Below are positions 1 through 9,200 of a stretch of DNA of 28,154 nt, piece by piece. The notes under the pieces are model-generated. The model saw nothing but the letters and a program-made list of their open reading frames with translations. It made no database searches and was not told the DNA's origin. The stretch comes from a virus. The stretch covers positions 1 to 28,154 of the IMG/VR virus record IMGVR_UViG_3300028608_000064; one strand, 5' to 3'. The position numbers and the translations under genes were made by a program. Position 1 is the first letter of the stretch. Every line of letters begins with the position of its first letter.

Positions 1-132
1 AGACCAAGAGCGGCTACTTCGTCTGGGCCAACGCCGCCGGCGGGGCCGGGGGTGCCTCCTCGCCCAGGTAGGGCAGACCGGCGATGTTGTCGCCGGCGGC
101 GTTGGCCCAGACGAAGTAGCCGCTCTTGGTCT
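1..132. repeat. Perfect 42-bp inverted repeat at the left window end, probably a fold-back artefact
   Basis: Bases 1-42 are the exact reverse complement of bases 91-132, with a 48-base spacer (43-90). Pairing stops at 43/90. The copy at 91-132 is coding sequence of the lysin on the minus strand (residues around YFVWANAAG). The copy at 1-42 carries the same codons on the wrong strand, and it supplies the only stop codon (14-16) of the lysin frame. A coding segment inverted exactly at a contig end is typical of a fold-back chimera or an assembly end effect. A real terminal hairpin cannot be excluded from sequence alone. Confidence 0.9.
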
Positions 133-805
133 TGTACCAGGCGTCGTTGCCGGGGGTCACGGGCTCGCCCTTGACGTAGCCGACGACGGCCAGCTTGGCG
201 CCGAGCGCCAGGCCGTCCTCGTAGCCGGCAGCCTTGGGGGCGTTGGACCACGGGGCGACCCGGACGTTGGCGCCCTCGGTGGTCACCTCGCGCAGCATGT
301 CCGCCGCGGTGTTGCCGGCCGGGCTGAGCACGACCCGGTCCTCCCAGTAGAACCAGTCCAGGACCCGGGGGTTGGACCGGCCGTAGGTGCTGGACCGGAG
401 CCAGTAGCCGTCGAGCAGGACCTCAAGGTGGACGTGCGGGCCGGTGGTCCACTTCCCGGTGTTGCCGGACCAGGCGACGATGTCGCCCTGCTTGACCCGG
501 TCACCCTTGTTCAGATCGGTGCGGGACAGGTGGGCCATGAAGACCAGCGGCAGGCCGGGACCGAAGTCGATCCCCAGCACGATGCCGCCACCCTCGGTGA
601 GCAGCCACGGGTTGTCCGTGCCGTAGGGGGTGCGGCACCAGTCGGCCCAGACGACCGTGCCGTCGGCCGGTGCGCGCAGCGCAGTGCCGACCGGGAGCGG
701 GACGTCGATGCCGGTGTGCCCGCCTGCGGGGTTGACCCCGCCGGGGCGGGTGCCGAACTCCTGCGAAGTAACTGACCCCTTGGGCCAGGGCCATGCGTAT
801 GCCAT
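14..805 (-). CDS. Endolysin N-terminal part: M23 metallopeptidase plus SH3b
   Basis: A zinc peptidase of the M23 (LytM/lysostaphin) family that should cut peptide cross-bridges in host peptidoglycan. Residues 1-150 form the catalytic domain: HxxxD at H30 and D34, H92 in MAHLS, and HxH at H124/H126. All expected zinc and catalytic positions are present. Residues about 173-238 resemble a bacterial SH3 domain (ANVRVAPW near its start, then DAWYKTKSGYFVWA), which would bind the wall. There is no signal peptide, so export would need a holin. The ATG at 805 has a strong AAAGGAG five bases upstream. The tail after residue 251 (GEEA) enters a Pro/Ala run and then the inverted copy at 1-42, which creates the stop at 14-16. 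The true C-terminus is therefore probably not in this ORF, and it may continue into the NlpC/P60 fragment at the right window end. Confidence 0.88.
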   Translation of the reverse strand: MAYAWPWPKGSVTSQEFGTRPGGVNPAGGHTGIDVPLPVGTALRAPADGTVVWADWCRTPYGTDNPWLLTEGGGIVLGIDFGPGLPLVFMAHLSRTDLNKGDRVKQGDIVAWSGNTGKWTTGPHVHLEVLLDGYWLRSSTYGRSNPRVLDWFYWEDRVVLSPAGNTAADMLREVTTEGANVRVAPWSNAPKAAGYEDGLALGAKLAVVGYVKGEPVTPGNDAWYKTKSGYFVWANAAGDNIAGLPYLGEEAPPAPPAALAQTK

Positions 806-827
806 GCGGACTCCTTTGGATACGACA

Positions 828-849
828 AAGGCCCCTGTTACGGGGCCTT
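828..849 (-). terminator. Terminator-like hairpin before the lysin gene
   Basis: On the minus strand an 8-bp perfect stem AAGGCCCC/GGGGCCTT has a 6-base loop and is followed by TTTGTCG. The loop contains the TAA stop (838-840) of the upstream membrane/coiled-coil gene. The T-tract is short, so it may be a weak terminator or an RNA-processing or stabilising hairpin rather than a full stop. Confidence 0.6.
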
Positions 850-1209
850 GCTGTCGGGGTTGCGGGGGAGCCGCCTGATGGGCGGCGGTGGGGGCAGCTG
901 CTGCCAGATGTGGTTTTCCAGATCGGCGATGTGCTGCAGGTCGGCGTCGCGGCGTTCCTCCAGGAGGATCAGCCGGACCTCCAGTTCCTTGTTGTCGTCA
1001 CGGAGGGCCTTGATCTCCGACTGCCAGTACGCCATCAGGCCGGACCAGTCGGCGGTGGCCGCCTGGCGGTTGGCCGCCTGGGCGGCGGCCTCTGCCGCCT
1101 CCTTGGTTGCCTTGGCCGTGGACTTGGCTGCCAGGAGGGTCCAGATACCGCCGCCGGCGAGGATCGTTGACAGGAGCGGGACGATCCACATCATCCACTC
1201 GACCCACAT
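838..1209 (-). CDS. Single-span membrane protein with coiled coil, holin candidate
   Basis: A 123-residue protein with a hydrophobic segment at residues 5-27 (MMWIVPLLSTILAGGGIW), an Ala/Lys-rich helix at 30-55, a charged helical region at 58-103 with heptad character, and a Pro-rich, basic tail (QQLPPPPPIRRLPR). The ATG at 1209 overlaps the preceding TGA as TGATG, which implies translational coupling. An upstream in-frame start at 1236 would lie inside the fibre gene and is less likely. Its place directly before the lysin and its single N-terminal membrane span suggest a holin or other lysis accessory protein, but it has only one clear span and no recognised family motif. A membrane-anchored regulator is an alternative. 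The stop codon lies in the loop of the hairpin that follows. Confidence 0.75.
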   Translation of the reverse strand: MWVEWMMWIVPLLSTILAGGGIWTLLAAKSTAKATKEAAEAAAQAANRQAATADWSGLMAYWQSEIKALRDDNKELEVRLILLEERRDADLQHIADLENHIWQQLPPPPPIRRLPRNPDSKAP

Positions 1210-3176
1210 CACGTCAGGTCCCCTTCGACGATCCACTCGTTGGTGCCGCGCATGTAGAGGCGCACCGTCGAGTACCGGGCCCGGGTGGTCAGCGTCCGCG
1301 CGGTGCGGATCGTCACGCCCGAGGCGCCGACGAGGGTGATCTGCCCGGTGCCGTACTGGGTGAAGGCCAGGGCCGTGCCCTTGTGCCAGCCCGCCGTGGC
1401 GACCGTGGGGATGGTCACCGTCACGGCCGTGGTGGCCGTGGTCTCGACGACGCGGTCGGCGTCTTCGATGGTCGGCGTGTAGGCGGTTGCCGAGGTGGAC
1501 CGCAGCGGGACCGAGTCCGGCACCCCGGTGTTGCCCCGGATGGTCTGGGTCAGCGAGGCGAAGGAGTTGTTGATCACCGCACTCGTGCCCCAGTGGGACG
1601 GGGGCCCGAAGGAGTTGGCGAGGATCGCGGTGTTCTGCACCGCGCTGGTGTCCATGTTGATGGCCGAGCGCGGCTTGATGGTCGTGCCGCCCTTGACGTT
1701 GAAGTTGTTGCCAACGAACGTGGTGCGGCCGATGCCGTTCGCGGTGGGGCCGGTAATGAAGACGTAGTCGTAGGTGTTGTCCGCCGCCACGGAGTTCAGC
1801 GAGGAGAACCCGCAGCCGGTGAACTGGATGTCGGAGTAGCCGCCGTTGGTCGAGTCGATCATGACCATGTGGTTTGCGGCGCCTTCGATCTTGCAGTTAG
1901 CGAACTTGGCGCGGGAACCGCCGCCGTCGAACCAGATGTCATACCGGCCGGCGGTGTAGAAGTGGCAGCCCGTCACCTGCGCGCTGGCGCCCCTGACGAC
2001 GAAATTGTCCTGGTTGGACAGGAAAATGCAGTGCGTCCAGTGGCTGTCCGCGGACTTGGCGTCCAGCACCGCACCCGCGGCGGTGCAGTTGCCGATGATG
2101 AGGTTGGAGAACGTGGAGTCGTAGGTCTCCCACGAGGGGGAGGTGTAGCCCAGCACGCGGAGGCCCGCGCCCGAGGCGCGCCAGATATGGACCTTGTCCA
2201 TGTGGCCCATGTTCGACCGGAAGATGACACCGTCCACGTTGGTGCCGACAAGGCTGCCGTCAATGGTGAGATCCCGGATGGTGACGCCGTGGAGCGGGCG
2301 GTCGTTCTCCGCACGCTGGACCAGCAGGACGGAGCCGGTGACTCCGGTAGCTGCTTCGATGCGCGAGCCGCGGGAATCCTGGGTGGCCCCTGCGCGCATT
2401 CCGGAGGCGTCGCCGTAGAGCGTGGTGCCGTCCTTGGTGAGCCTCAGGGTCGAGGTCACCTTGTACCGGCCGGCGGGCAGGTAGACCGCCCGGCCGCCTG
2501 CGGGGACTGCATCGAATGCGGCCTGGATGGCCGCCGTGTCGTCAGCCACGCCATCGCCCACGGCGCCGAACCGGGGGTCCTTCACGTTCAGCGGGAGGTA
2601 GCTGGACAGGGCGGACGCGCCGCCGCTCCAGTTGGCGGCATCATAGGTGGCCCCGGAGGTGTGGGACAGCTTGGCCCTGACGATGCCACCGTCCGGGTCG
2701 ATGACGAACTGGTCGAGCAGGTAGGCAGTGTTCGGCTTCCACGAGCCGACGGCGCCGGCCGCGGCAAGCCGCTGGTCGATGACCGTGTCGGTGGGAGCCA
2801 CTGCAGCCGCTTCGGCTGCGGCCTCTGCGGCCTCGGCCGCGTTCTTGGCGTTGGCCGCCTCTGCGGCGGCGTTGACCACCGCGTTCCGGGCGGCAGTGAC
2901 TTCGTCCAGCAGGCCCCGGTAGGAGCTGAGGAAGCCGAAGTATCCACCGCCGGCCCACATCACCTGGGGGATCGACGCCTGGAAGGCGGGGAGGAATCCC
3001 TGCTTGGTGACCTGGACAGGGTTGGCGAGCGGGAGGCCCGCGCTGTCCACGAGGGCGAGGGGGCTGGTCATGCCGGTATCGGACGGATCGTAGATCGTAA
3101 CCTGCGCATCCGTGAGGATGACGCTGGTCGCGTCAGCGTTGACGACCAGCTGGGTTTCAAAGGGGTAGAGAGGCAT
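1209..3176 (-). CDS. Tail fibre/tailspike with pectate-lyase-like beta-helix
   Basis: A 655-residue receptor-binding or depolymerase-type tail protein. Residues 1-90 form an attachment region. Residues about 95-127 are an Ala/Glu-rich heptad helix, probably a trimerising stalk. At about 197-250 lies the hallmark start of the Pectate_lyase_3 right-handed beta-helix: the segment FGAVGDGVADDTAAIQAAFD, followed by VYLPAGRYKV. The solenoid runs to roughly residue 545. The last ~85 residues (from TIEDADRVVE to EWIVEGDLT) resemble a fibre-tip domain common in tail fibres. Many such proteins cleave surface polysaccharide, but I cannot assign catalytic residues, so enzymatic activity is unproven. The start at 3176 follows GGAAAG and lies 15 bases after the previous gene. 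Confidence 0.88.
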   Translation of the reverse strand: MPLYPFETQLVVNADATSVILTDAQVTIYDPSDTGMTSPLALVDSAGLPLANPVQVTKQGFLPAFQASIPQVMWAGGGYFGFLSSYRGLLDEVTAARNAVVNAAAEAANAKNAAEAAEAAAEAAAVAPTDTVIDQRLAAAGAVGSWKPNTAYLLDQFVIDPDGGIVRAKLSHTSGATYDAANWSGGASALSSYLPLNVKDPRFGAVGDGVADDTAAIQAAFDAVPAGGRAVYLPAGRYKVTSTLRLTKDGTTLYGDASGMRAGATQDSRGSRIEAATGVTGSVLLVQRAENDRPLHGVTIRDLTIDGSLVGTNVDGVIFRSNMGHMDKVHIWRASGAGLRVLGYTSPSWETYDSTFSNLIIGNCTAAGAVLDAKSADSHWTHCIFLSNQDNFVVRGASAQVTGCHFYTAGRYDIWFDGGGSRAKFANCKIEGAANHMVMIDSTNGGYSDIQFTGCGFSSLNSVAADNTYDYVFITGPTANGIGRTTFVGNNFNVKGGTTIKPRSAINMDTSAVQNTAILANSFGPPSHWGTSAVINNSFASLTQTIRGNTGVPDSVPLRSTSATAYTPTIEDADRVVETTATTAVTVTIPTVATAGWHKGTALAFTQYGTGQITLVGASGVTIRTARTLTTRARYSTVRLYMRGTNEWIVEGDLT

Positions 3177-3191
3177 GTCGTTGTCTTTCCG

Positions 3192-4202
3192 CTACCAGCC
3201 GATAGCTATCCAGTTGATGCGGTGGATCTTGTTCAGCCCGCCACCACGGCTGTAGACCAAGCTGCCGGTGCCGTATGCTGACGCCGGCTGGGCGCGCAGG
3301 GCATAGACCCACTCGGTCGTGCTGCCGTAACCTGCCTGGCCGAACACGCCCCCGCCGCCGCCGGCATTGCCGGCCGAGGCGTAGGTGAGGGAACCGCCGC
3401 CAGCCCAGTCGTCGCCGTCCATGGCGATGACGGTGAGCAGGCCGTTGGGAAAGGGCTTCTGGAAGGTAAGCCGGGCGTAGCCCGAATTGTCGGACCAGTT
3501 GACGTTGGAGCCGGCCTGGATGAGGAACTGCTGGCCGCCGTTGATCAGGTTCTGCGGGTTGGAGCCCGCGGCGCCTGCGAGGGCGCCGGTCGATCCGCCG
3601 AACAGCGGGATGCGGCCCATGACGAACGTGGACCAGGAGGGGTTGCCGTTGGCGTCCAGCTCACAGTTCCACTGCGTGCCGTTGATCATGATGCTGGCGC
3701 CCGGTTCCTTGAGGTAGGTCAGGGCCAGGTCGTCCTTGGCCACCAGACCTCCGTTGCGTGACCAGCAGCGCAGATCCACGATTGCCGTGGGCGCACTCTG
3801 GCCGGCGGTGAACTGGACCAGCGCGATGGGCTGGTCGTCGAGGGTGCCAGGGGTCGTGTTGCGGGAGGGGAGCACCTTGGATGCCGTCCCCTGCACGATC
3901 ATGACCGTGGTCGATCCGCCGGTGCCGGACCAGTTGCGCCGGATGACCACAAGGTCCCAGCGCGTGCCGGAGCCGACCGTGTTCCCCTGCAGCGAGATGG
4001 TTGCGTCGGAGGTGTCGTAGACGCCGTAGCCCCAGGCGGAGCCGGTGGCGATGTTGACGCCGCGGTCCATAGTGGCGTGCGGGGTGACCTTGAAGTCACC
4101 GGCCCCGGCCACGCCGTAGTTGGACGATCCCACAAGCGGGATCATCTTCGCCCACTGCGCCTCGTTGATCGAGCCGTCGTAGCCGATGCTCGTGATTGCC
4201 AT
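3192..4202 (-). CDS. Minor tail / baseplate-associated protein
   Basis: A 336-residue protein in the tail-tip cluster. The N-terminal ~165 residues (starting MAITSIGYDG, with WDLVVIRRNW and IALVQFTAGQ) resemble the N-terminal module of actinophage minor tail proteins. The middle is a short linker (KDDLALTYLKEP). The C-terminal ~120 residues are Gly/Ala-rich beta structure with a glycine run (AGGGGGVFG) and end in NKIHRINWIAIGW, which resembles tail-fibre tip domains. The ATG overlaps the stop of the upstream gene as TAATG, so the two are probably co-translated. It could be a short fibre or an adaptor for the beta-helix fibre downstream. No enzymatic motif is visible. Confidence 0.8.
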   Translation of the reverse strand: MAITSIGYDGSINEAQWAKMIPLVGSSNYGVAGAGDFKVTPHATMDRGVNIATGSAWGYGVYDTSDATISLQGNTVGSGTRWDLVVIRRNWSGTGGSTTVMIVQGTASKVLPSRNTTPGTLDDQPIALVQFTAGQSAPTAIVDLRCWSRNGGLVAKDDLALTYLKEPGASIMINGTQWNCELDANGNPSWSTFVMGRIPLFGGSTGALAGAAGSNPQNLINGGQQFLIQAGSNVNWSDNSGYARLTFQKPFPNGLLTVIAMDGDDWAGGGSLTYASAGNAGGGGGVFGQAGYGSTTEWVYALRAQPASAYGTGSLVYSRGGGLNKIHRINWIAIGW

Positions 4203-5332
4203 TACTTGCTCACCTTCAGATCAGTGATGCCCTTCTTCATTCGGGCAAGGAAGTTTGCGATGGTGCGGTCTGGGCTGTCCTGGATGTCGCCCACAACGGG
4301 CGTCGTGACGAGCCCCTCGTCGCGGGTGTAGCTGAGGGTGACCTCGCGGAGAATGTCCGTGCGGGAGACCAGGCCGATGTTGATGGTGACCTGGGCCCCC
4401 ACCACCAGGCCGTCCTTGCCGTACTGGAAGTGCTCCGTCTCGGACAGGTGGACGGCGAAGCCGGAACGCGGGCCTTCCTCGGCCAGCATTTCCTGGGCTC
4501 GAGTGACCACGATGGCGTCGGTGTCCGCGTCGCGGGCGTCCCTGAACAGCTCCCAGACGTCCCGGTGGTCCGCCTCAAGGGCGGAGTCCCGGGCCTCCCG
4601 GAAAACGCGCGCAGTGCCCTCTCCCTGGCCGCCGGCGACCACATGGGTCGCCTTCGGATCCTCATCGGACCAGGACCAGCTCGTGATGACTCCGGAGCTT
4701 TCATCCAGCGGCCGGGCGAAGACCGGCGGCACGAAGGCGTCGCACAGGATGTGCGAGCTGCCGACCTGCTTGAAGGTGATCCCGATGCCGGCCTGCTCGA
4801 TGGCGGGGAACAGCTGCTCGTAGAGCGGATGGAACCGAAACTTCAGGCCGCCGTTGATCGTGGCGCCGCGGTTCTGGTTGGTGGCCACGACGACGTCCAT
4901 GCCGAGCCGGGACACGATGTTGGCACTGATGACGGCCTTGGCGATGGCCTCGGCCGTGCCGGTGTAGGTGGCGTACTCGGACGCGCCCTGCGCGGTGATG
5001 GCCGCGCCGGGGACGGGGTAGCCGATGATCTGGTGCAGCAGCCGGAAGTCGTCCTTGAGGTAGACCGTCAGGGTGCCGTCGATGGTCGGGCCCTCGGCCC
5101 GCCGGCGGTGGATCTTGCCGCTCATCAGGAACTGACCGCGCAGCTCGATCACCATGCGCGCGCCGTCGGCCAGGAGGTGAGGAACGGCCTTGTGGTCGAT
5201 CTCCACCTCCAGGGCCGCCGTGCCCGTCTGGTTGAAGCGCGGGGTGACCACCAGCGACACGGGGTCGCCGATGAATGCCTTGAAGTTCAGGTCCTTGTCG
5301 TAGACCTTGATGGTGAAAGGAAGCTCGGACAT
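4202..5332 (-). CDS. Tail-tip protein, siphovirus ReqiPepy6 gp37-like
   Basis: A 376-residue protein resembling the ReqiPepy6 gp37-like family of actinophage tail proteins, equivalent to the N-terminal part of tail-associated lysin (Tal) or baseplate hub proteins. The N-terminus is rich in beta structure (LPFTIKVYDKDLNF, then SLVVTPRFNQTGTAALEVEI), which is the usual opening of this family. The C-terminal part (residues ~230-340) has alternating helix and strand, with VVGAQVTINIGL and ILREVTLSYTRDEG. It sits directly after the Dit-like gene with one intervening base and is followed by an overlapping minor tail gene, the normal order for a distal tail complex. No peptidase or lyase domain is fused, so it looks purely structural. 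Confidence 0.85.
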   Translation of the reverse strand: MSELPFTIKVYDKDLNFKAFIGDPVSLVVTPRFNQTGTAALEVEIDHKAVPHLLADGARMVIELRGQFLMSGKIHRRRAEGPTIDGTLTVYLKDDFRLLHQIIGYPVPGAAITAQGASEYATYTGTAEAIAKAVISANIVSRLGMDVVVATNQNRGATINGGLKFRFHPLYEQLFPAIEQAGIGITFKQVGSSHILCDAFVPPVFARPLDESSGVITSWSWSDEDPKATHVVAGGQGEGTARVFREARDSALEADHRDVWELFRDARDADTDAIVVTRAQEMLAEEGPRSGFAVHLSETEHFQYGKDGLVVGAQVTINIGLVSRTDILREVTLSYTRDEGLVTTPVVGDIQDSPDRTIANFLARMKKGITDLKVSK

Positions 5333-5333
5333 A

Positions 5334-6263
5334 TCACCACGCCCTGTAGTAGAGCGGGGTGAAGGTGGCCGTCACCAGGCCGGTGCCGGTCATGGCCAGG
5401 GACATCTCCGACTCCACATCCGCCGGGAGCGGGGCGAAGTCGATGGCGCCCAGGCTCGGGGTCTTGTCCACCGTCAGGGGCCCCGCAGCGGGGCCCTGCA
5501 TGGCGACCTGGCCGGTGGGCCGGGTGTCGATCTCCAGGACCTCTCCAGCGGGGATGCTGAACGGGACGACGATGTTCCTGCCGTTGATGCCCACCGTGGC
5601 CGAGGAGATCGGCCCGTAGATCCGCCACACGACGTAGGAATCCACGTCGCCGGGGTTGGTGATCTTCGCAGACTCCAGGGTGTTGCCGGGGGAGATGGTA
5701 AAAGCCGGCCCGCCGCTGGTCCCGAAGAACGGAACCTGGGAGCCGGCCTGCCACAGGCCGGTGATGTCCTCGCCCTCCCAATAGGGCTGCTCCGCGGCGA
5801 ACGTGATGCCGTAGTTGGTCCAGCCCTCGTTGGAGGCGTCGTGCTCAAAGGTCTGGTCGCCGTCATCGACGAAGCGGAGCTTCAGGGAGCGCCGCTTGCC
5901 GTCGGGCTGGATAACCACCCAGGTCCCGACCTTGGTCGGGTTCATCGTCTTCCAGAACGCCCGGTCCTTGTCGATCCAGTCCTGGCTTCCCAAGTTGGAG
6001 TAGATCTGGATGGGCCAGAAGGCCTCCCGGACGTCCACAGAGTTGCCCCGCCACCGGGCGCCCGGCACGGATGCGTGGGCGGCCCGGTGATGGATGATGG
6101 GGGGCATGTTCAGACCGCGGACCCCGGGGAGCATGACGCTCCCGTGGGTCTCGTCCGAGAGAATCCATTCGGAGTCGTCCCAGCCGATCCAGCGCATCTC
6201 AAGGCCGGACCATGACACGGGGGGTGCGGGCGGGTTGAGGATGCCGCCGAAAATAACGCCCAT
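5334..6263 (-). CDS. Distal tail (Dit-like) protein
   Basis: A 309-residue protein in the first position after the tape measure, where siphoviruses encode the distal tail protein that forms the hub between tail tube and baseplate. The N-terminal ~140 residues form a beta-rich domain (including WSGLEMRWIGWDDSEWIL and VPGARWRGNSVDVREAFWP) typical of Dit-type ring domains. The C-terminal ~120 residues are a second beta domain (SYVVWRIYGPISSATVGI, then GEVLEIDTRPTGQ) like the galectin-like C-domain of phage Dit proteins. The ATG at 6263 has a strong AAGGAGG seven bases upstream, which overlaps the end of the tape-measure gene. Assignment rests on position, size and two-domain pattern. Confidence 0.85.
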   Translation of the reverse strand: MGVIFGGILNPPAPPVSWSGLEMRWIGWDDSEWILSDETHGSVMLPGVRGLNMPPIIHHRAAHASVPGARWRGNSVDVREAFWPIQIYSNLGSQDWIDKDRAFWKTMNPTKVGTWVVIQPDGKRRSLKLRFVDDGDQTFEHDASNEGWTNYGITFAAEQPYWEGEDITGLWQAGSQVPFFGTSGGPAFTISPGNTLESAKITNPGDVDSYVVWRIYGPISSATVGINGRNIVVPFSIPAGEVLEIDTRPTGQVAMQGPAAGPLTVDKTPSLGAIDFAPLPADVESEMSLAMTGTGLVTATFTPLYYRAW

Positions 6264-6275
6264 GTAGGGTCCTCC

Positions 6276-9200
6276 TTATGCGTCGATGCCGGCCACGGCC
6301 AGTGCGTCGCGCTGCATTGCCTGCAGCTTCTTCACGGCCCGTTCCGGGTCTACGGTGTTGATGGTTCCGACGGTCACGTTGGTATTGCTCGTCCGGGTCG
6401 GTACGGTGTGGCCGCCGGCATCGCCGTTGGCGTAGTTCTTCGAGCGGGTCAGCTCGTAGCCGAACTTCTTGGCCACCTCGCTGAGGATCGACACCGACCG
6501 GGGCCGCTTGGACACGGCCAGCGGGATGTAGGCCTCGCCGCCGGTCTCCGGCTCGGCGAAGAACCGAAGGACGGAGGACGGACGGAAGATCGAGGCCCTG
6601 TGGTCCTCGATGCCGCCGTTGGCGAAGTACTTGTACTGCGGGTTGAACCCGTTCATGCCCCGCGCGAAGCGGTCCAGGATGGAACCCTTCGCCTGGTGGG
6701 GGGCCCGGCTTGCCATGGCCGCATCGCGGCCGGCGTCGGCGTAGGTCACGTTGACGATGGCCGAACGGGGCCGGGTCAGCTGGATCAGCTGCCACTCGAC
6801 CGCGGCGTAGGAGCCCTGGTTGAGCAGGGCCGTGAGCTGGGCCTGCCAGATCGGGTTGGTCAGCCGCATGATCGTGCCGATGGCCGACTGCACAGCAGGG
6901 GACGTGGCGTTGAAGCCTTCGAGCACCGCCGTGTAGTCGCCCCGGGCAAAGGCATCAGCCCTGCCCACGACGTCGGCGATGTTCGCCTGCGCGGACGCCG
7001 GGAGGGCGTCCAGCTTGGCCTTGAAGGTCGTCGCCGCGTATTCCTGCATGTGGGCCTTGACCTGCTCGGTCGTGACGTTGGCCGGGTCGGGGTTGGCCAG
7101 CAGCCAGGCGGTGAACTCGGACTCGTTGAACTCCACACCGAGGCGCTTGGCCTCGGCCTGTGCAGCCAGGAAGTTGTCCGTGTTCGCGCTGAAGGTTGCC
7201 TTGAGATCCCACTCGGAGCCGAAGAACTTGCCCCACTGGGCGCGCAGCTCTGCGACGGTGAGCCCGGCGGCGTCTGCGATCCTCTGCAGGTCCGCATCGC
7301 CCGAGCGCACGACATCGACGGCCTTCTGCGCGGCCACAGCCGCGGTGTCGCCGTTCTTGATCGCCGCGTCGTAGGTGGCCTGCGCCTGGATCTTCACATT
7401 GTCGGCCGACTCCTTCATGATCTTGAAGAGGTCGCGGCCGGCCTTGGACTGCTCGGAGATCAGGCCGTTGGCGTCGAAGATGGACGCACGCGAGGCCTTG
7501 ATGGACTCAGCGATTGCCTTGGCGTTCTCGACGGCCGCCTCGATGCCCTCAACGCGAGCGATCTTGGCCTCCTGGTCGGAGACGCCGTTCTTGTTCAGGA
7601 TCTCCAGGGACTTGTTGATCGCGTCGATCTTGCCGGCGGCATCCGCGGAAACGTCACCGATGATCTGGACGATGGAGGCGACTTCCTTGCTGCGCTCCAC
7701 GGTGGTTCCCAGGGTCTGGGCGTAGATCGCCTGGCCGCGCTGGGCCAGCTCGAAGGCGAGCCGCTGCTCGTCCATCTTGTTGGTGAGGTTCTGGATGCTC
7801 TGGGTGTTGATCGCGTTCGGGCCCTCGAACAGCGAGGGGTTCAGGCCCAGGGCCTTGACGGCCTTGGCCTGTTCCTCCAGCTGCTTGAGCTTTGCGATGT
7901 TCGTGGCGAACTCGTCACCCGGCGCCATGGGGCGCTTGGAGACGTCGCCGGAGATCCCGCCGGTCTTCATGAACTCGACGAGTTCCTTGAGGTTGCCAGC
8001 GTTGCCGATGGTCTTCAGGCTGCCCACGAAGGAGTCGTACTCGGCCCGGCTGCCGGCGATGATCCGGGAGACCTCGCCGATGCTGATGCCGAGCTGCTCG
8101 AGCGTTTCGTTGCCGGCCTTGGAGTTGTTCACGACGCCGCGCCAGAAGTTGGCCCAGGCGTCGCCTGCCTTGTCGATCTCGGAGACCTTGGAGGAGATGG
8201 CCGTCAGGGTTTCCGACGTCGCAGCCCCGCTGGCCTTGTCCAGCGTCTCGCGCAGCCGGTCGATGTTGGCCGCCGCGTCTGCGGCGTTGCCGCCGATCAC
8301 GGACATGGCCACGCCGATGCCGCCCAGGATGAGTCCGGGCACACCGCCGATCAGGGCCAGCGAGCTGTTGATCTTGCCGACGAAGCCGGCCACGCCAGTG
8401 GCCGCAGCCGACATCCTGCCGACGATGGTGTTGGCATCGAAGGAGTTGATGTGGGCCCGGGCACTGGCCATGCCGGTCTGCATGATCTGGCCGAAGCGGG
8501 ACATCTGCCGAACGGAGCCGTCGGCCATGATGACCAGGTTCCGGTTCACTCCATCGACTGCCGTGGCCACTCCGGCCGTGGCTGCCTTCTGGGCAGCGAC
8601 TCCGGCCACCGTGGAGGTGGTCAGGCTGGTCCACATGCGGCTCAGGCCGCTGGCAAAGGCGCCGAACTGGTTGCGGAGCAGCAGGAAGGTCAGGAAGGCC
8701 ACCGTGCCGTCGCGCAGCGGTCCCGGGAGGGCGTTCAGCACCGTCAGGAAAGCGTTGAGCATGTCCGTGAGCAGTGAGATCGGGCCCCGGGCGACGTTGA
8801 GCAGGTTGTTGGTCAGCGTCAGCAGGGATGGGGAGATCTTGGCCAGGTTGTCGGTGATCTTGCCGACCGAGTCATCCAGGATCCCGAGCACCGTGTTGAA
8901 CACGGGGCCGAGGCCGCGGAAGACGCTGGCAGAGATCTTGCCGACGTTGCCGAGCAGGCTGCCCAGCCGGTCAAAGGCCGGGTTCATGGTGTTGACCATG
9001 TCCGACATGCCGCGGAGGGCTTCGAGCATCCCGGTCTGGAAGGTCAGGTTGCTGAAGGTCCGGGCCACGCCGGAGAGGACGTCGCCGCCGAAGCGGCCCA
9101 GCAGGGTGAGCAGCTGGGAGGTCCAGGCCGAGGCATCCATGAAGGTGCCGGCCAGGTCCTTGACGCCCTTGTTCAGTTCGGTGGCGCCCCTGCGGGCGCC

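Noticed and set aside
1107-3281. Long plus-strand ORF (724 codons) opposite the beta-helix fibre gene
   Set aside because: Val/Gly/Arg/Asp-rich sequence without domain features, the usual antisense shadow of a GC-rich gene. The minus-strand frame has clear fibre motifs.
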